Shown here: positions 1 to 10,473 of the stretch, one piece after another
Position numbering within the stretch: position 1 is the first letter of the stretch
How the letters are laid out: each line of letters starts with the position of its first letter
Source of the DNA: CAVPMW01 sp963706515
GTDB lineage: Bacteria; Chloroflexota; Anaerolineae; Anaerolineales; UBA4823
Direction: 5' to 3'
NCBI GenBank assembly: GCA_963706515.1
Contig: CAVPMW010000020.1
Span: forward strand, 91,630 to 155,629
Length of the DNA stretch: 64,000 nucleotides
Notes under the pieces: generated by a model
What the model was told of the DNA's origin: nothing
Databases searched by the model: none
Seen by the model: only the letters and a program-made list of their open reading frames with translations
Position numbers and translations under genes: made by a program

Positions 1-2
1 CC

Positions 3-1298
3 GGCACTGATGATGAGAAGAAGCGCCGGGCGAGGGATATTTCACTGTTAATGCTCAATCCCTATTTCTTCACGCGCACCCTGGCGCTGCTCTTCGGAGA
101 TGCGATCCGAGAAGTATTCGAATACTGGCGGGATGTGCGCCGGGACGTACAGCCCCGCTTGAACCGCTTGCATAAGGGTTACCCATTCATGCGGGCGGCG
201 ACTACGGTCTTCATGCGCGATATCTCCGCTTACCTGGCAACCCTGGACATCATCCGCGGCAGCCCATCGATCTACCTGACCTGGCCTGGCTACGACGAGG
301 TCGCCCATCACTCAGGACCCTGGTCGGAGCATGCCTTCAAGACCCTGCGCAACTTCGACCGGGTGGTATATCACCTCCGCGATATCATCCAGCGCAAGGC
401 AGGCCGCCCGTACGAGCTGGTGATCTTATCGGACCACGGGCAATCCTTTGGTGCCACTTTCTTACAGCGCTACGGTCGCGACTTGAAGACGTTCATCGTC
501 GAGCACATGCCCGAAGGCACCCAGGCGATGCACAGCACCGGCGGGGATGACGGCTCGATTGCCATGCTGGCAATGAGCGGCGAGCTGGATAACATGCAGC
601 AGCAAGGCGTGACCGGGCGCATCGGGGCCCCCGTGGTCAAGCAGACCTCTAAAATGATCAACCGCGGGGTCGAGATCCGCCAGGAAGAGACCACTGGTTC
701 CACGGCAGCAGTAAGCACGCCTGCTGCAGCAGTAAGCACGACTGATGCAGCCACAACCGCTGCAGCCGAGGAAGCAGCCAAGGCGGCCTCGGTGACTGTT
801 GCCGGCAGCGGGAACATCGCCCAGGTGTACTTCGACCTGTACCCGCGCAAAATTCGACGCAGCGAGATGGACGCAGCTTACCCCGGACTGGTGGAAACCA
901 TCGTCCAGCAGGAGGGCGTCGGCTTCGTGGTCAGCTACGACGATGACCTGGTGCCCATCGTCCTGGGAAAGGGCGGTATGCGCAACCTGCACACCGGCGC
1001 CGTAACCGGCAAAGACCCGCTGCTCGCCTACGGCGACCCGGAATTCCGTGCTCAGCAGGTGCGCCGGATCGCGGACTTCCCCCATGCCGGGGACCTGATC
1101 GTCAACAGCACGGTCTTTCCGGACGGGACAGTCGCCGCCATGGAAGAATTGATCGGCAACCACGGCGGCATGGGCGGGGAGCAGACGGACGCCTTCCTGT
1201 TCCACCCGGATTATTATGAGGTCCCGGAGACGAAAAACTCGGCGGACGTATTCACCATCCTGAATGCCCGCCGGGGATTGCTCACCCGCCGCCGGTGA
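3..1298 (+). CDS. Type I phosphodiesterase/alkaline phosphatase superfamily protein, 5' end outside window
   Basis: The reading frame is open to the first base of the window, so the true start lies upstream; the first ATG is at 51. The visible part shows the metal-binding pattern of the phosphodiesterase/nucleotide pyrophosphatase superfamily: a YDEVAHHSG segment about 95 residues after the ATG and an LSDHGQSFG segment about 45 residues later, both of which supply Asp/His metal ligands in this fold. An Ala/Thr/Ser-rich low-complexity linker interrupts the middle (about 690-800). The C-terminal part has a late NHGGMGG motif that could supply a further His ligand. The substrate cannot be told. 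It overlaps the next gene by four bases (GTGA), so the two are probably translated together. In related Chloroflexota proteins a membrane holin-like domain can precede this enzyme, but that part would be outside the window. Confidence 0.75.
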   Translation, partial: GTDDEKKRRARDISLLMLNPYFFTRTLALLFGDAIREVFEYWRDVRRDVQPRLNRLHKGYPFMRAATTVFMRDISAYLATLDIIRGSPSIYLTWPGYDEVAHHSGPWSEHAFKTLRNFDRVVYHLRDIIQRKAGRPYELVILSDHGQSFGATFLQRYGRDLKTFIVEHMPEGTQAMHSTGGDDGSIAMLAMSGELDNMQQQGVTGRIGAPVVKQTSKMINRGVEIRQEETTGSTAAVSTPAAAVSTTDAATTAAAEEAAKAASVTVAGSGNIAQVYFDLYPRKIRRSEMDAAYPGLVETIVQQEGVGFVVSYDDDLVPIVLGKGGMRNLHTGAVTGKDPLLAYGDPEFRAQQVRRIADFPHAGDLIVNSTVFPDGTVAAMEELIGNHGGMGGEQTDAFLFHPDYYEVPETKNSADVFTILNARRGLLTRRR

Positions 1299-1909
1299 AA
1301 CCTCGCCCGGTCAAGGAGGTAGTTGAACCCTGGAGGCTTTCCACATTGTGGGGGGGCTTGAAGCGGGTGAGGATCTGGCTGGGGTTGGCAATCCGGGTGC
1401 TGTTTTTCAACAGAGACGCTTTTCGTGAGATCGCCCGAGACGCATACATGACGGGTCCGGCGATCTTGATCGCCATCGTGGGCGCGCTCGTCACGAGCTA
1501 TTTCGCAGTCCAACCCTTTCGCTGGCAGGCTCCAACAGTGAACTTGCTGGCATTGTTCGTCACGATCCTGGGCGTCCAGATTGCGGGACGAGCCCTGGGC
1601 GGTAAAGGCACCTACACCAGCACGCTGCGTGTGATTGGTTTTGCAGGGATGCTCGACCTGGTGGGGCTATTGGCCTTCATTCCTCCCCTGGCGACGGTCG
1701 CGCGCAGCCTGGCGTTCATCCTACACCTGTTGGCTGTGTGGATCGGTGCATCCGTAGCGCATGAGCTGCACGGCTGGCGCTCTCTCATCCTGCCGGTCAT
1801 GCTGATCATTGTCTATGTCCTCAGCTTTATCGCACTGGGAATATTGCTCGCCGGTGGGGTCTACGGGATATCACAAATCCTGGCTTTATTCGGCATATCG
1901 CCTCATTAG
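1295..1909 (+). CDS. Yip1-like multi-pass membrane protein
   Basis: A 204-residue protein starting with GTG, overlapping the stop of the upstream phosphodiesterase by four bases. The N-terminal 45 residues are soluble and basic. About five hydrophobic segments follow, beginning near residue 50 (GPAILIAIVGALVTSYF) and ending with a glycine-rich last helix. The pattern of an amphipathic start, then a cluster of membrane helices with a conserved-looking GFAGMLDLVGLLAFIPP segment, resembles the Yip1/YIF1 integral membrane domain family. No catalytic residues are evident. The overlap suggests it works with, or is simply co-expressed with, the phosphodiesterase. The family assignment is by general appearance only. 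Confidence 0.6.
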   Translation: MKPRPVKEVVEPWRLSTLWGGLKRVRIWLGLAIRVLFFNRDAFREIARDAYMTGPAILIAIVGALVTSYFAVQPFRWQAPTVNLLALFVTILGVQIAGRALGGKGTYTSTLRVIGFAGMLDLVGLLAFIPPLATVARSLAFILHLLAVWIGASVAHELHGWRSLILPVMLIIVYVLSFIALGILLAGGVYGISQILALFGISPH

Positions 1910-1948
1910 AGAAACAGATCCTGCGCATTGATGGGAGATGGCTTCAGT

Positions 1949-2940
1949 ATGACCCGAAATATCTCTATTGATAAGACCAGTTACCTGGCAGCTTGCCGGT
2001 ATCGAAATACATGCCTCGGAGACCCGCCCCGCGGGAAGCGGTCCCTTCCCAGCAGTCATCATGGTTGCCGGAAGCGGTCCCACCGACCGCAATTGGACCA
2101 CGCCCCTGCTGCCTGGGACCAATGGCAGCGCAGCGCTGCTTGCCCGAGCCTTGACCGACCTGGGTTACATAACCCTGCGCTACGATAAGGCAGCTTCTGG
2201 CGCCCAGGGTCCGGAAAATGCACAGCGGATGGCAGGCAAGTTCAGCATGCAGAGCCACCTGGAAGAGCTGGCAGGCGGGGTGAGGCTGCTGGCTGACAAC
2301 CCCGACGTGGATTCTGAGCGCATCTTCGTCCTTACGAACAGCGAAGGCGCCATCCACGCCTTGAACTACCAGACCCAGGCGCCTGACCCCGCATTTGCGG
2401 GACTCGTCCTGACCGCGCCTCCAGCCCGCCCGGTGGGGGTAGTGGCTCGCTGGCAGATCGAAGGACAGCTGAAAGCCATGCCGGATGGCGAAAAATGGCT
2501 GGCAGCTTATGACGCAGTTATGCTTGATTTTACGGCTGGTCGAGAGGTAAAAGTAGATGAAAACTTACCCGAATGGCTGCGTCTGACACTACTGGGCATT
2601 ACGAATCCAATGAACCAGCCTTTTGCGCGCGAGTTATGGCTGGCTGATCCGGCGGCACTGTTCGCCACGGTCGTCCGCGCCCACTTTGATCGTCATCGGT
2701 AAGAAGGATCTCCAGGTCGATTGGCAGGCTGATGGTGTAATTTTCGAGTTATTAAAGCAGACGCATGCCAATCTGACCACCGCCTACCCGGAGAACGCCA
2801 ACCACGTGCTCAAATTCGAGCCTCTCGACCGCTCTCAGCTGACGGCTGCGCAGGCAATCACTACCTATAATGCCGAGGATAGCGTGCTGGATCCGGAAAG
2901 CCTGGATATCATCACGGGCTGGATCGCAGCACAGCTCTAA
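1949..2940 (+). CDS. Alpha/beta hydrolase (serine esterase/acyltransferase type), frameshifted
   Basis: A serine hydrolase of about 325 residues, split over frames. The body (from about 1975) contains the oxyanion region VAGSGPTDRN, a nucleophile elbow FVLTNSEGA that replaces the usual G-x-S-x-G with N-S-E-G, and a long cap. It runs into a premature stop at 2702. The missing C-terminus is in the next frame from about 2680: a typical last core strand (APTLIVIGKKDLQVDW, carrying the acid) and the catalytic His in ENANHVLKFE. A second shift near 1965-1985 probably joins the ATG at 1949 to the main frame, since the main frame itself offers only TTG at 1968. The substrate is unknown. There is no signal peptide, so it is likely cytoplasmic. 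It could equally be a dienelactone-hydrolase-like or prolyl-oligopeptidase-like enzyme. Confidence 0.75.
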
Positions 2941-3006
2941 ATCGTTTCGGGACATACATAATCAATAAACAAGGCAACTAAAATATTCGGAGGGTAAGAC
3001 AAATTC

Positions 3007-3144
3007 GTGTTGATCGGCATTCGCATCGACAGCCAGACTTCGATTTCTGGAGGGGATTACTCCGCCGGCAACTTTCAACTCAGCACCAATGATTGGGTGA
3101 TTGATCAGCAGGTGAGCACCAAAATCAACGATCCACTATCTTAG
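3007..3144 (+). CDS. Possible 45-residue small ORF of unknown function
   Basis: A short frame opening with GTG, twelve bases after a GGAGGG, in the gap between the hydrolase and the first beta-helix gene. The composition is protein-like (IGIRIDSQTSISGG, then DYSAGNFQLSTND) and has the alternating polar/hydrophobic look of beta strands. It may be a real small protein, but the spacing from the ribosome-binding site is long and it could equally be the tail of a degraded gene. No family recognised. Confidence 0.25.
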   Translation: MLIGIRIDSQTSISGGDYSAGNFQLSTNDWVIDQQVSTKINDPLS

Positions 3145-3255
3145 CCGCTCCTCAAGGGAACGGCATGTTATAATACTAATAAGATCATATTGGTTTATAA
3201 ACATACTCTATATTTCGGATTCTGTTAGCATGTCTCAAAGACGAAGAGGGTGGAT

Positions 3256-6140
3256 ATGCCTGAATTAGCTCGCCTTCAAAGTATGTTATTGAATTCCGGT
3301 TCAGGTTATCTTAAAGCGCAACGCAGCCTCTCGCTGATCGGTGCAAGCGGGCTGGGCTTGCTGCTGGCAATGGCTTTGCTGTGGCTACTTGCAGCCTGCT
3401 CGGTCGGTGGTTGCTGCCGCTTCAGCAACAGCCCGCACATTTCCCGGGGCAGCGCCGTGCAATACCACGCTGCAAAACTGTATCAATGGCTCGGCTGACG
3501 GTGATACGATCAATATTCAGTCTGGGTTATATATTGAAAGCATCACCTTGAACAAAGCAGTCAGTTTGATTGGCGCCGGGGTGGGCAGCACGATTCTACA
3601 GGCTTCACCCGCCCAGCGCGTGCTCATTGTGACTGCGGTCGATGAATTCATCCACCCAGATTTCGAACCTGTCTATCCAGGGCGGAAATGCGGGCGCCTG
3701 CCACTGGTGGGGGTATTTTCCTGGCGGCGGGCGCGCAGCCTTTGATCCAAAATGTAAATGTCATTGCCAATTTCGCAGCTTCTGGCGGGGGCATCTACGC
3801 CAGCTCACCCATTACATTATCCAATGTGACTCTGAACAACAATGCCGCCACCAATGGCAGCGGCGGCGGGATGTATGCCGCCGGCAATGTCTATGCCTCC
3901 AACTGTACCATCCAATCCAATACGGTGATTACCAACGGATATGGCGGCGGGATGCTGGTTAGTGCGGGCTTAGTCGGGACTAATCTGGACTTCAATGGTA
4001 ACGCTGTCCATAACGGTTATGACGGCGGCGGCCTGTACGTGTCAGGCGCGCTGACCCTGACCGGCGGGCAGTTCACCAATAACCAGACCACCAGATCCAA
4101 AGGTTACGGCGGCGGCGGCGGGTTGATGTCCTTCGGCTTGACTAACATTACCGGCACCCAGTTTACCGACAACAGCAGCTCAGACTGGGGCGGCGGGGCA
4201 TACATCGCCTATTTTGCCAATTCCAGCCCCAGCGCCCTGACCAACGTACAGTTCACGAACAACGCGGCGAATGACGGCGGAGGCGGTGGTCTGTTCATGT
4301 GGTTTGATGCAAACCTGAACTCAGTTAATTTTAGCAACAACCACTCCAGCTACCGCGGCGGCGGAGCTTATGCAGGCTATGCCGGCTCTTACAAGATCGT
4401 GGTTAACGGTGGGACTTACCAGAATAACAGCGCAGCAGGCGGTGGGGGATTATATAGCGACGGCAACTTCAGCCTCACCGGCACCCAGGTAATCAGCAAC
4501 ACATCCACGTCGGGAAACGGCGGGGGCGCCTGGACGCCGGCCAGCGCCAGCGTCTCGGACGCCTACATTGCATATAACACGGTCATCGCCGCAGGCAACA
4601 GCGGCGGGATCGATACCGGAAATGCCATCACCCTCACGAACACAACCTTCTTCAAGAACCAGACCCTGACCGGCAGCGGCGGCGGATCGGGCGCAGGTGG
4701 GAATGTCACGCTCACCAACGTACAATACATCAGCAATACCGCCAAGAACCTGGGCGGAGGTTTTCTCTCCTATAACAGCGCCTGGGTCACCGGCAGTAAG
4801 TTTATCGGGCAACCACAGCCAGAATAACTGGGGGGGAGGACTGTACGCCAGCCAGAACACCGTCCTCACCGATACCGATTTCATTGAAAATAGCTCCGCG
4901 TATGCCGGTGGGGGAGCAGCGGTGCAATTCGGGACTCTGAAGGTTGTTGGCGGACGCTTCGAGCGAAACAATGCTGCGACCACCGGATGGGGCGGCGCGA
5001 TATACAATGGCGGACCCTCGCTGACCATCACCGGCACTCAGTTTATCAGCAACACGGCTCAAGCGAACGGTGGAGCCACTGTATCCAACGCGACCACGAT
5101 CAACAATGCGGTGTATCGCGGCAATACAGCCGGAGCCTACGGCGGCGGGATGCAGACCGGCGACACTCATATTACCAACAGCCTGGTCCAAAACAACCAA
5201 TCGCAGCTCAACGGCGGCGGGATCTCTTCCGGCGCCACAGTGAATATCAGCAGCACCCAATTCCTGAGCAACACCGCGAACGGCGACGGCACATCAGGCT
5301 ATGGCGGGGGTGCGATTGCCGCGAGCGGAACTATCAGGGCCGACAACAGCCAGTTCACTGGCAACACGGCCAATACCTCGACAGGCGGTGCTTTGAGCGC
5401 AGGTCAGAGCCTGTATCTGTATCGTTCAGATTTCAACGACAACACTGCGGTGAGCGGCGACGGCGGTGCAGCATATGCGAAAAATGGCGCCACATTGGAT
5501 CAGGTATCCTTTTCGGGCAACCAGAGCAGTGCGAATGGCGGCGCGCTGACTGTAATCACCGGCACGCTGGGGATAAGCCGGACGCTCTTTATCAGCAACT
5601 TCGCCACTAGCGGCGGAGGCATTTACCAGTACGGCGGCGGTGGGCGCATCGTCAATTCGTTGTTCACCCGCAATCTGGCTTCCAATACAACCGGCATGGA
5701 TCTCTACCTGGCTCCCAGCAAGGCGGACCAGGTCCTGTTCTGCACCATCGCCGAGCCAACCCTCGGGACGGGGGATGCGGTTCGCATCACCGGAGGCAGT
5801 GTAACCGTACAGGACACCATCATCACCAACCATGCCATCGGCCTGTACCGCCAGGGCGGCAGCGTGGTGGAGGATTACAACCTGTTCTACGGCAATACCA
5901 GCCCAACTTTCGGTGCGATCACCAGCGGCACACATCATGTGAATGGCGACCCACTATTCGAGGATCCGTCCGCCGACAACTACCATCTCAGGTTGGGCAG
6001 CCCCGCCATCGATGCCGGGTTGGATGCCGGTGTAGCGATTGATATTGACGGGCAGGCTCCGGCCGCAGAACGATGGCTTCGATATCGGCTATGACGAGTT
6101 GGTTGAAGTGCGCGTCTTCCTGCCAATTATCAAGAGGTAG
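3256..6140 (+). CDS. Secreted right-handed beta-helix protein (PMP-like repeats), multiply frameshifted
   Basis: A large surface protein of about 960 residues. ATG 3256 is preceded by AGAGGG at good spacing. It has a hydrophobic signal segment (GLGLLLAMALLWLLAAC), an N-terminal strand unit typical of choice-of-anchor beta-helix proteins (CINGSADGDTINIQSG) and then dozens of imperfect repeats of the type GGGxY..N...T.F.(N/S)N, the polymorphic-outer-membrane-protein-like pattern. The repeats are Gly/Asn/Ser/Thr rich. The end in the last frame reads VRVFLPIIKR, a short tail common on secreted Chloroflexota proteins. The frame changes near 3410, 3640, 3700, 4800 and 6065; the repeats run on across each break, so these look like indel errors. 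Probable role: cell-surface adhesion or glycan contact. This is inferred from the fold only. Confidence 0.8.
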
Positions 6141-6178
6141 GTGTTCCCTTCCGGTCTTTCTGAAAATCAGGGATGTCC

Positions 6179-6221
6179 CAATTTTGGGCGTGAGAAGCTC
6201 CGCTTTTTTCGCCCAAAATTG
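6179..6221. repeat. 12-bp perfect inverted repeat between the two beta-helix genes
   Basis: Arms CAATTTTGGGCG (6179-6190) and CGCCCAAAATTG (6210-6221) flank a 19-base loop that ends in six T. It lies about 40 bases after the first beta-helix gene. It could fold into a terminator-like hairpin, but the T run is in the loop and not after the stem, so the direction and role are uncertain. Confidence 0.4.
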
Positions 6222-6375
6222 TGAACCACCTTGAATAGCCGGCTGGGATAGGAAAGCCACGATAGGATCACAGGATGGATCGCCGAACATCTTTGAAGCA
6301 CCTGGGGGAATACCAATATCAGGTAGCGCAATCTATCCAACTGTTATTGGCTGAATAAGCGAGAGGAGCATCCTC

Positions 6376-8007
6376 ATGACTCGCAATCTTATGATCGTTT
6401 TCGTTTCGATTCTGATTTTGAGCTCGTACACAGTTATCTCTGTTTCTTCAGCGCCCACGGCGACGATTACGGTTACCAGCAAGCTTGATACGGCGGATCC
6501 GGGTAAATGCCGGTTGCGGGATGCCATCACGGCGGCGAACATCAACACGGCGATAGGCGACTGCCCGGCTGGAACTGCCGGCCTGGACACCATTGGCATT
6601 CAGTTTAGGTCTCCAGTGCAACCTGGTCCCTTGCACGATTACGCTGACCAGCGCTTTGCCGACCGTGACTGAAAACCTGACCATCAATGGCGAGTGGGAC
6701 GACCATCAGCGGGGCGAATGCATTTCGGGTGTTCAATCTTGACGCCGTAACCGTGAATATGTCAAACTTGAAGATCGCTAACGGAAATGTGTCAGGTAGT
6801 TCATTTGGAGGAGCGATCTCCATGTCAGATGGGAACCTGACCCTGACCAACGTCTTTTTTTCTAACAATCGTGCGATTTCTGGAGGCGCTATATACGAAG
6901 CGAAAGGGACGCTCAGCGTGGTCAATTCCAACTTCAGCGGCAACATCGCCGGGATTGGCGGTGATGGCGGCGCAATTTTTAACGGGAGTGGCTCCTTATC
7001 CGTGATCCGATTCCGTGTTCAACAACAATTCGGCGGTAAATGGAGGCGGTGCGATAGCAACCACCAGTGGGACGAGTATTATAAACAGCACCTTCTCGGG
7101 CAATTCTGCCCCGTTAGGCGGAGCCATAGAAAATTCTTTAGCCAATCTGACTGTTGGCAATTGCGTTTTCGATAACAATTCTTCAAGCTTTGGGGGCGGC
7201 GCGATCGCTGCTTTCGGTTCGACGAATATATTCAATTCGACATTCTCGAACAACAAAGCGCCTGGCGCATCGTCTCTCGGCGGCGCGGTTTACTTCCAAA
7301 GTACTGGCGGAGCCTTTAATCATCACCGAAAGCACCCTCTTCAACAACAGCTCAGCCTTCGATGGCGGCGCGGTCTATATTTTAGATGGACCGGTTACAT
7401 TAAGGAATGTGACCATAAGCGGCAACAGCGCCAAGAATAACGGCGGGGGTATCGTTATTACCGATACCGTCCAAACCCCCACCACGGCGAATCTGAACAA
7501 TGTGACGATCACCAACAACCTGGCGGATAGTGACAATGATGGCAATGGAGATGGCGGAGGGATATTCAGAGCCGCTGGCACCGCCCAGGTGCAGAATTCG
7601 ATCATCGCCGGAAACCTGGATACGCCTGGCAACGCGGGCGGAGGGATCAATAAACCCTGACTGCTCGGGAGCGTTTTCGTCACAAGGCTTCAACCTGATT
7701 GGAAAAAACGATGGTTGCAGCGGTTTCGCCAATGGCGTCAACGGTGATAAAGTCGGCAGCGGAGCCAGCCCCATCAATCCACTACTCGGCGCGCTGGCGA
7801 ATAATGGCGGTCCAACCCAAACTCATGCGCTTTTACCTCGGCAGTCCTGCGATCGACGCGGGCAATCCGTGACGCCTGGCGGGGGCGGCTTCACCTGCGC
7901 CGCGAGCTGATCAGCGCGGCGTCACTCGACCGCAAGGCGGCAGGTGTGATATCGGGGCGTTCGAATCTCAATTTCGGAGTATATTCCTGCCGCTGATTAA
8001 CCGCTGA
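6376..8007 (+). CDS. Second secreted right-handed beta-helix protein, multiply frameshifted
   Basis: A paralogue-like neighbour of the 3.2-6.1 kb gene, about 540 residues. ATG 6376 follows GAGAGGAG and begins a clear Sec signal peptide (LMIVFVSILILSSYTVISVSSA). The mature start carries the CRLRDAITAAN motif, the CSLREAI-type entry motif of predicted outer-surface beta-helix proteins. Asn/Gly-rich beta-helix repeats follow and include FSNN and FSGN units, then a final NPLLGALANNGGPT segment (choice-of-anchor Q type) and a last tail FRSIFLPLINR ending at 8007. The frame changes near 6650, 7010, 7170, 7320, 7660 and 7840. Because both the entry motif and the tail are preserved, I judge it an intact gene in a noisy assembly and not a decayed one. 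Confidence 0.78.
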
Positions 8008-8370
8008 GGCGCGCTGAATAGCTGGGGGTGCTAACCGTACAATATATTCGTTTTATGTACAGATGGACTGGAAATAAATACCTGGCAAGTAAATTTCTGC
8101 CAGGCAGAATCGTTTCCTATATGATTGGCCGAAAGATATTTTATTATCGCTTTGTCAGCATACTGCGTTCGATTAATACTACCCGAATTACAACTTACAA
8201 ATCAGGTTGGACTGATTTTATCCTAAAAGCGTTATAATAATTCTATCCAGCCATCCCACACACGCCGGTGGGGCACTGCTATCCAGCACTTCACCCTTTT
8301 TTACTGTTAATTTAACTATATCATCTTGTTGTAAGCAATTTTGACGCTTGCGTTTACAAGGAAAAATGAT
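8008..8370. other. AT-rich intergenic region with a possible promoter
   Basis: This 363-base gap is clearly more AT-rich than its neighbours. A TATAAT at 8233-8238 could serve the gene starting at 8371; an upstream TTGGAC at 8207-8212 is a weak -35 candidate with an over-long 20-base spacer. I see no coding potential or RNA gene here. Confidence 0.3.
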
Positions 8371-10383
8371 ATGAAAACATTTAAATTTAAATTTGTGAAA
8401 TTCTTCATAATCGGGATGGTTTTCCTCATGCCTCTGGCGCCTGTGCAAGCGACGATTGCTCCCCCGGTTTCACAGTCCCCAGGTGCAGTGGTCGCTCCCG
8501 ATACAACCCTATCCGCGCTTTTCAACACCAACCTGGTGCCAGATGGTGATGCGGAGGTTGCCTATTCTAGCTACTGGCATGATAACGAGGGTTTCACGCA
8601 GATCCTTCCCTATGGGTCCAGCTGTGGAGGGATGTGTAATTTTCCGAGCCCCTACGATGTTGGGCCAGTGCAGCGCGGCAACTCTTTCTTCTATATGGGT
8701 ACCACCACTAACCACGTGAATGGGACCAACCTCTGGCTGAACAATCGCATTTCCCTGGCTCCTATCCAGGCGGCAGTCAACAGCGGTAAAGTGCGCTATA
8801 TCCTTTCAGGGTATTTCGGCGGTGACACGTTTATGGCGGACACTGCCCAACTGCATATGTTCTTTGAAAGGGACAATGGTTCTTTTGTAGGGGATGACAT
8901 CGTCGGCGATGTTGGCCGGCAGACAGGCAGAATAAAACCGGGCTTATTTACCGGGAAAAAACCGGGTTCATCCCCGCCGGGACCCAAGATATCAATCTCG
9001 CCTTGCAAGCCGGGCACATGAGCGGCTCAGTCTGGCGCACCGGTTTTGCGGATAACCTTTCCCTGATCCTGATCCCGATACATGTGTTCCTACCCATCAC
9101 GCTCAAAGGGACCGTCCGCCCCCAGCCCAATCGGGTTACCCGGCACCCAGTGGGGTGTACTGTCACGCCGAATGGCTTAACTCGGATGGATATTTACTGG
9201 ACGGACAACTCCAGCGACGAGTTAGGTTTCGAGGTCCAGCGGATCAATCCAGATAGCACGGTAGATACGATATGCAATACCAAGCCGAATTTCACTTACT
9301 GCTTCGACCCTGGCATAAGCCAGAGTGCGCCATACGGCTATATTTACCTGGGGAACCAGACGACCTATACCTATCAGGTCCGTGCGAATGGAGCCGGCAT
9401 TAATTCAGCCTGGACCAGCGGCGCAGGAACTACGGCGCAAGAACCAACCATCTCGCCTTCTCCTACCCATGGCGCTTTTACCTGCCAGGCTCTGGAGGTC
9501 ACCTCCAGCTCGGCAACCTTCGTTTGGAATAACCCATTCAATTACCATGCCGGGTTTAATCTATATGTGGGGAGCAATACCTGCTCCAAGCTATATCAAT
9601 GATTGAGAATGGGACCAAAATCACATTTATCAATCAAAGCCCGGGCAGCATAACCCTAAAAATTAAACCCTACGTTTTCGACCGAAAACCCAACCATGGA
9701 TCGTTTATGAAAGCAGCACTTTCTGCACTGCCACTGCGAACCTGCCTGCGCCCCCAGCCAGCGGTATTACCTATTTCTATAACGAGAGTTCGTACCCGGT
9801 CATCTCTCTGCTAGTGGATGGCTGGGAACAATTCCCGGTTCGGCCGCTGGCAATCCTGCCTGGAGCTTACTATGAGCTGGATGGGGTACCCACCGGTCAG
9901 CATAGCTGGACGGCGATCACCGGCTTCTGGGACGATTGGGGGCAGCGCTTCTCGATGTACACCTTTACGGGAAGTTTTACCCAACCCGGCAGCGGATCCT
10001 ATGCTGTCCACATTCCCGATCGGACTATTCAGGACCTGTTGAGCGTTCCTCCGGCTAACCTGGGCTATTGGGAAGGTTATTATTATGACGCCGGCCTCAA
10101 TTGTCACACCGCAGCTTTTGTATTCAGGCAGAATGGAACTTACACTTTTTATAACGCAAATTCTGCGCTTGCCAGCGGGACGTACTCACTCGTCCAACGC
10201 GAGCCAGCGATCTTCAGCACCAGGTTCCACGTTTCCAGCAGCGGCAGTTATCCCATGAATGTAGATGGTCTGCTGGTTGAGACTCAAGGTCAGTTCTTTA
10301 TGAATAATGGTCCCTCCTCCTGGCAACAGATCACCTATGTGTACAAACCGCAGGGTTACGTAAGAAATCCATTCTGTCCATGA
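8371..10383 (+). CDS. Secreted FN3-domain protein, multiply frameshifted
   Basis: ATG 8371 after AAGGA is a better start than TTG 8341. A signal peptide follows (FFIIGMVFLMPLAPVQA). The first about 210 residues look like a carbohydrate-binding-type beta-sandwich (DAEVAYSSYWHDNEGF, later TGFIPAGTQDINLALQAG after a frame change near 8930). A proline-rich hinge (HVFLPITLKGTVRPQP) leads to a fibronectin-III-like domain with WTDNSSDELGFEVQRI and TTYTYQVRA. The C-terminal half is a repeated beta-rich domain (PVISLLVDGWEQFPV..., GQHSWTAITGFWDDW) of unknown family. Frame changes are near 8930, 9590 and 9700. It is likely an extracellular binding protein; no catalytic motif is seen. It lies convergent to the STAND gene. 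Confidence 0.65.
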
Positions 10384-10473
10384 CTCTGTTCTGGTATTAA
10401 TGGTGAATGAGGGGCAATGCGCCGCAGGTTTGCGCCGGTTGACAAGAATTCCAATAGAATCTAGAAGACATTC

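Noticed and set aside
462..1205. Minus-strand frames of 247 and 126 codons
   Set aside because: Shadows of the phosphodiesterase gene with Cys/His/Gln-rich unlikely composition.
3700..7600. Repetitive Gly-rich DNA that might be a CRISPR or tandem DNA repeat
   Set aside because: The repeats are at protein level (beta-helix turns) with variable spacing and no identical direct repeats or spacers.
9600..9602. In-frame TGA in the FN3 protein as a second selenocysteine candidate
   Set aside because: The protein continues in a different frame after it, so an indel is the explanation; no Cys is expected and no SECIS-like hairpin was noticed.
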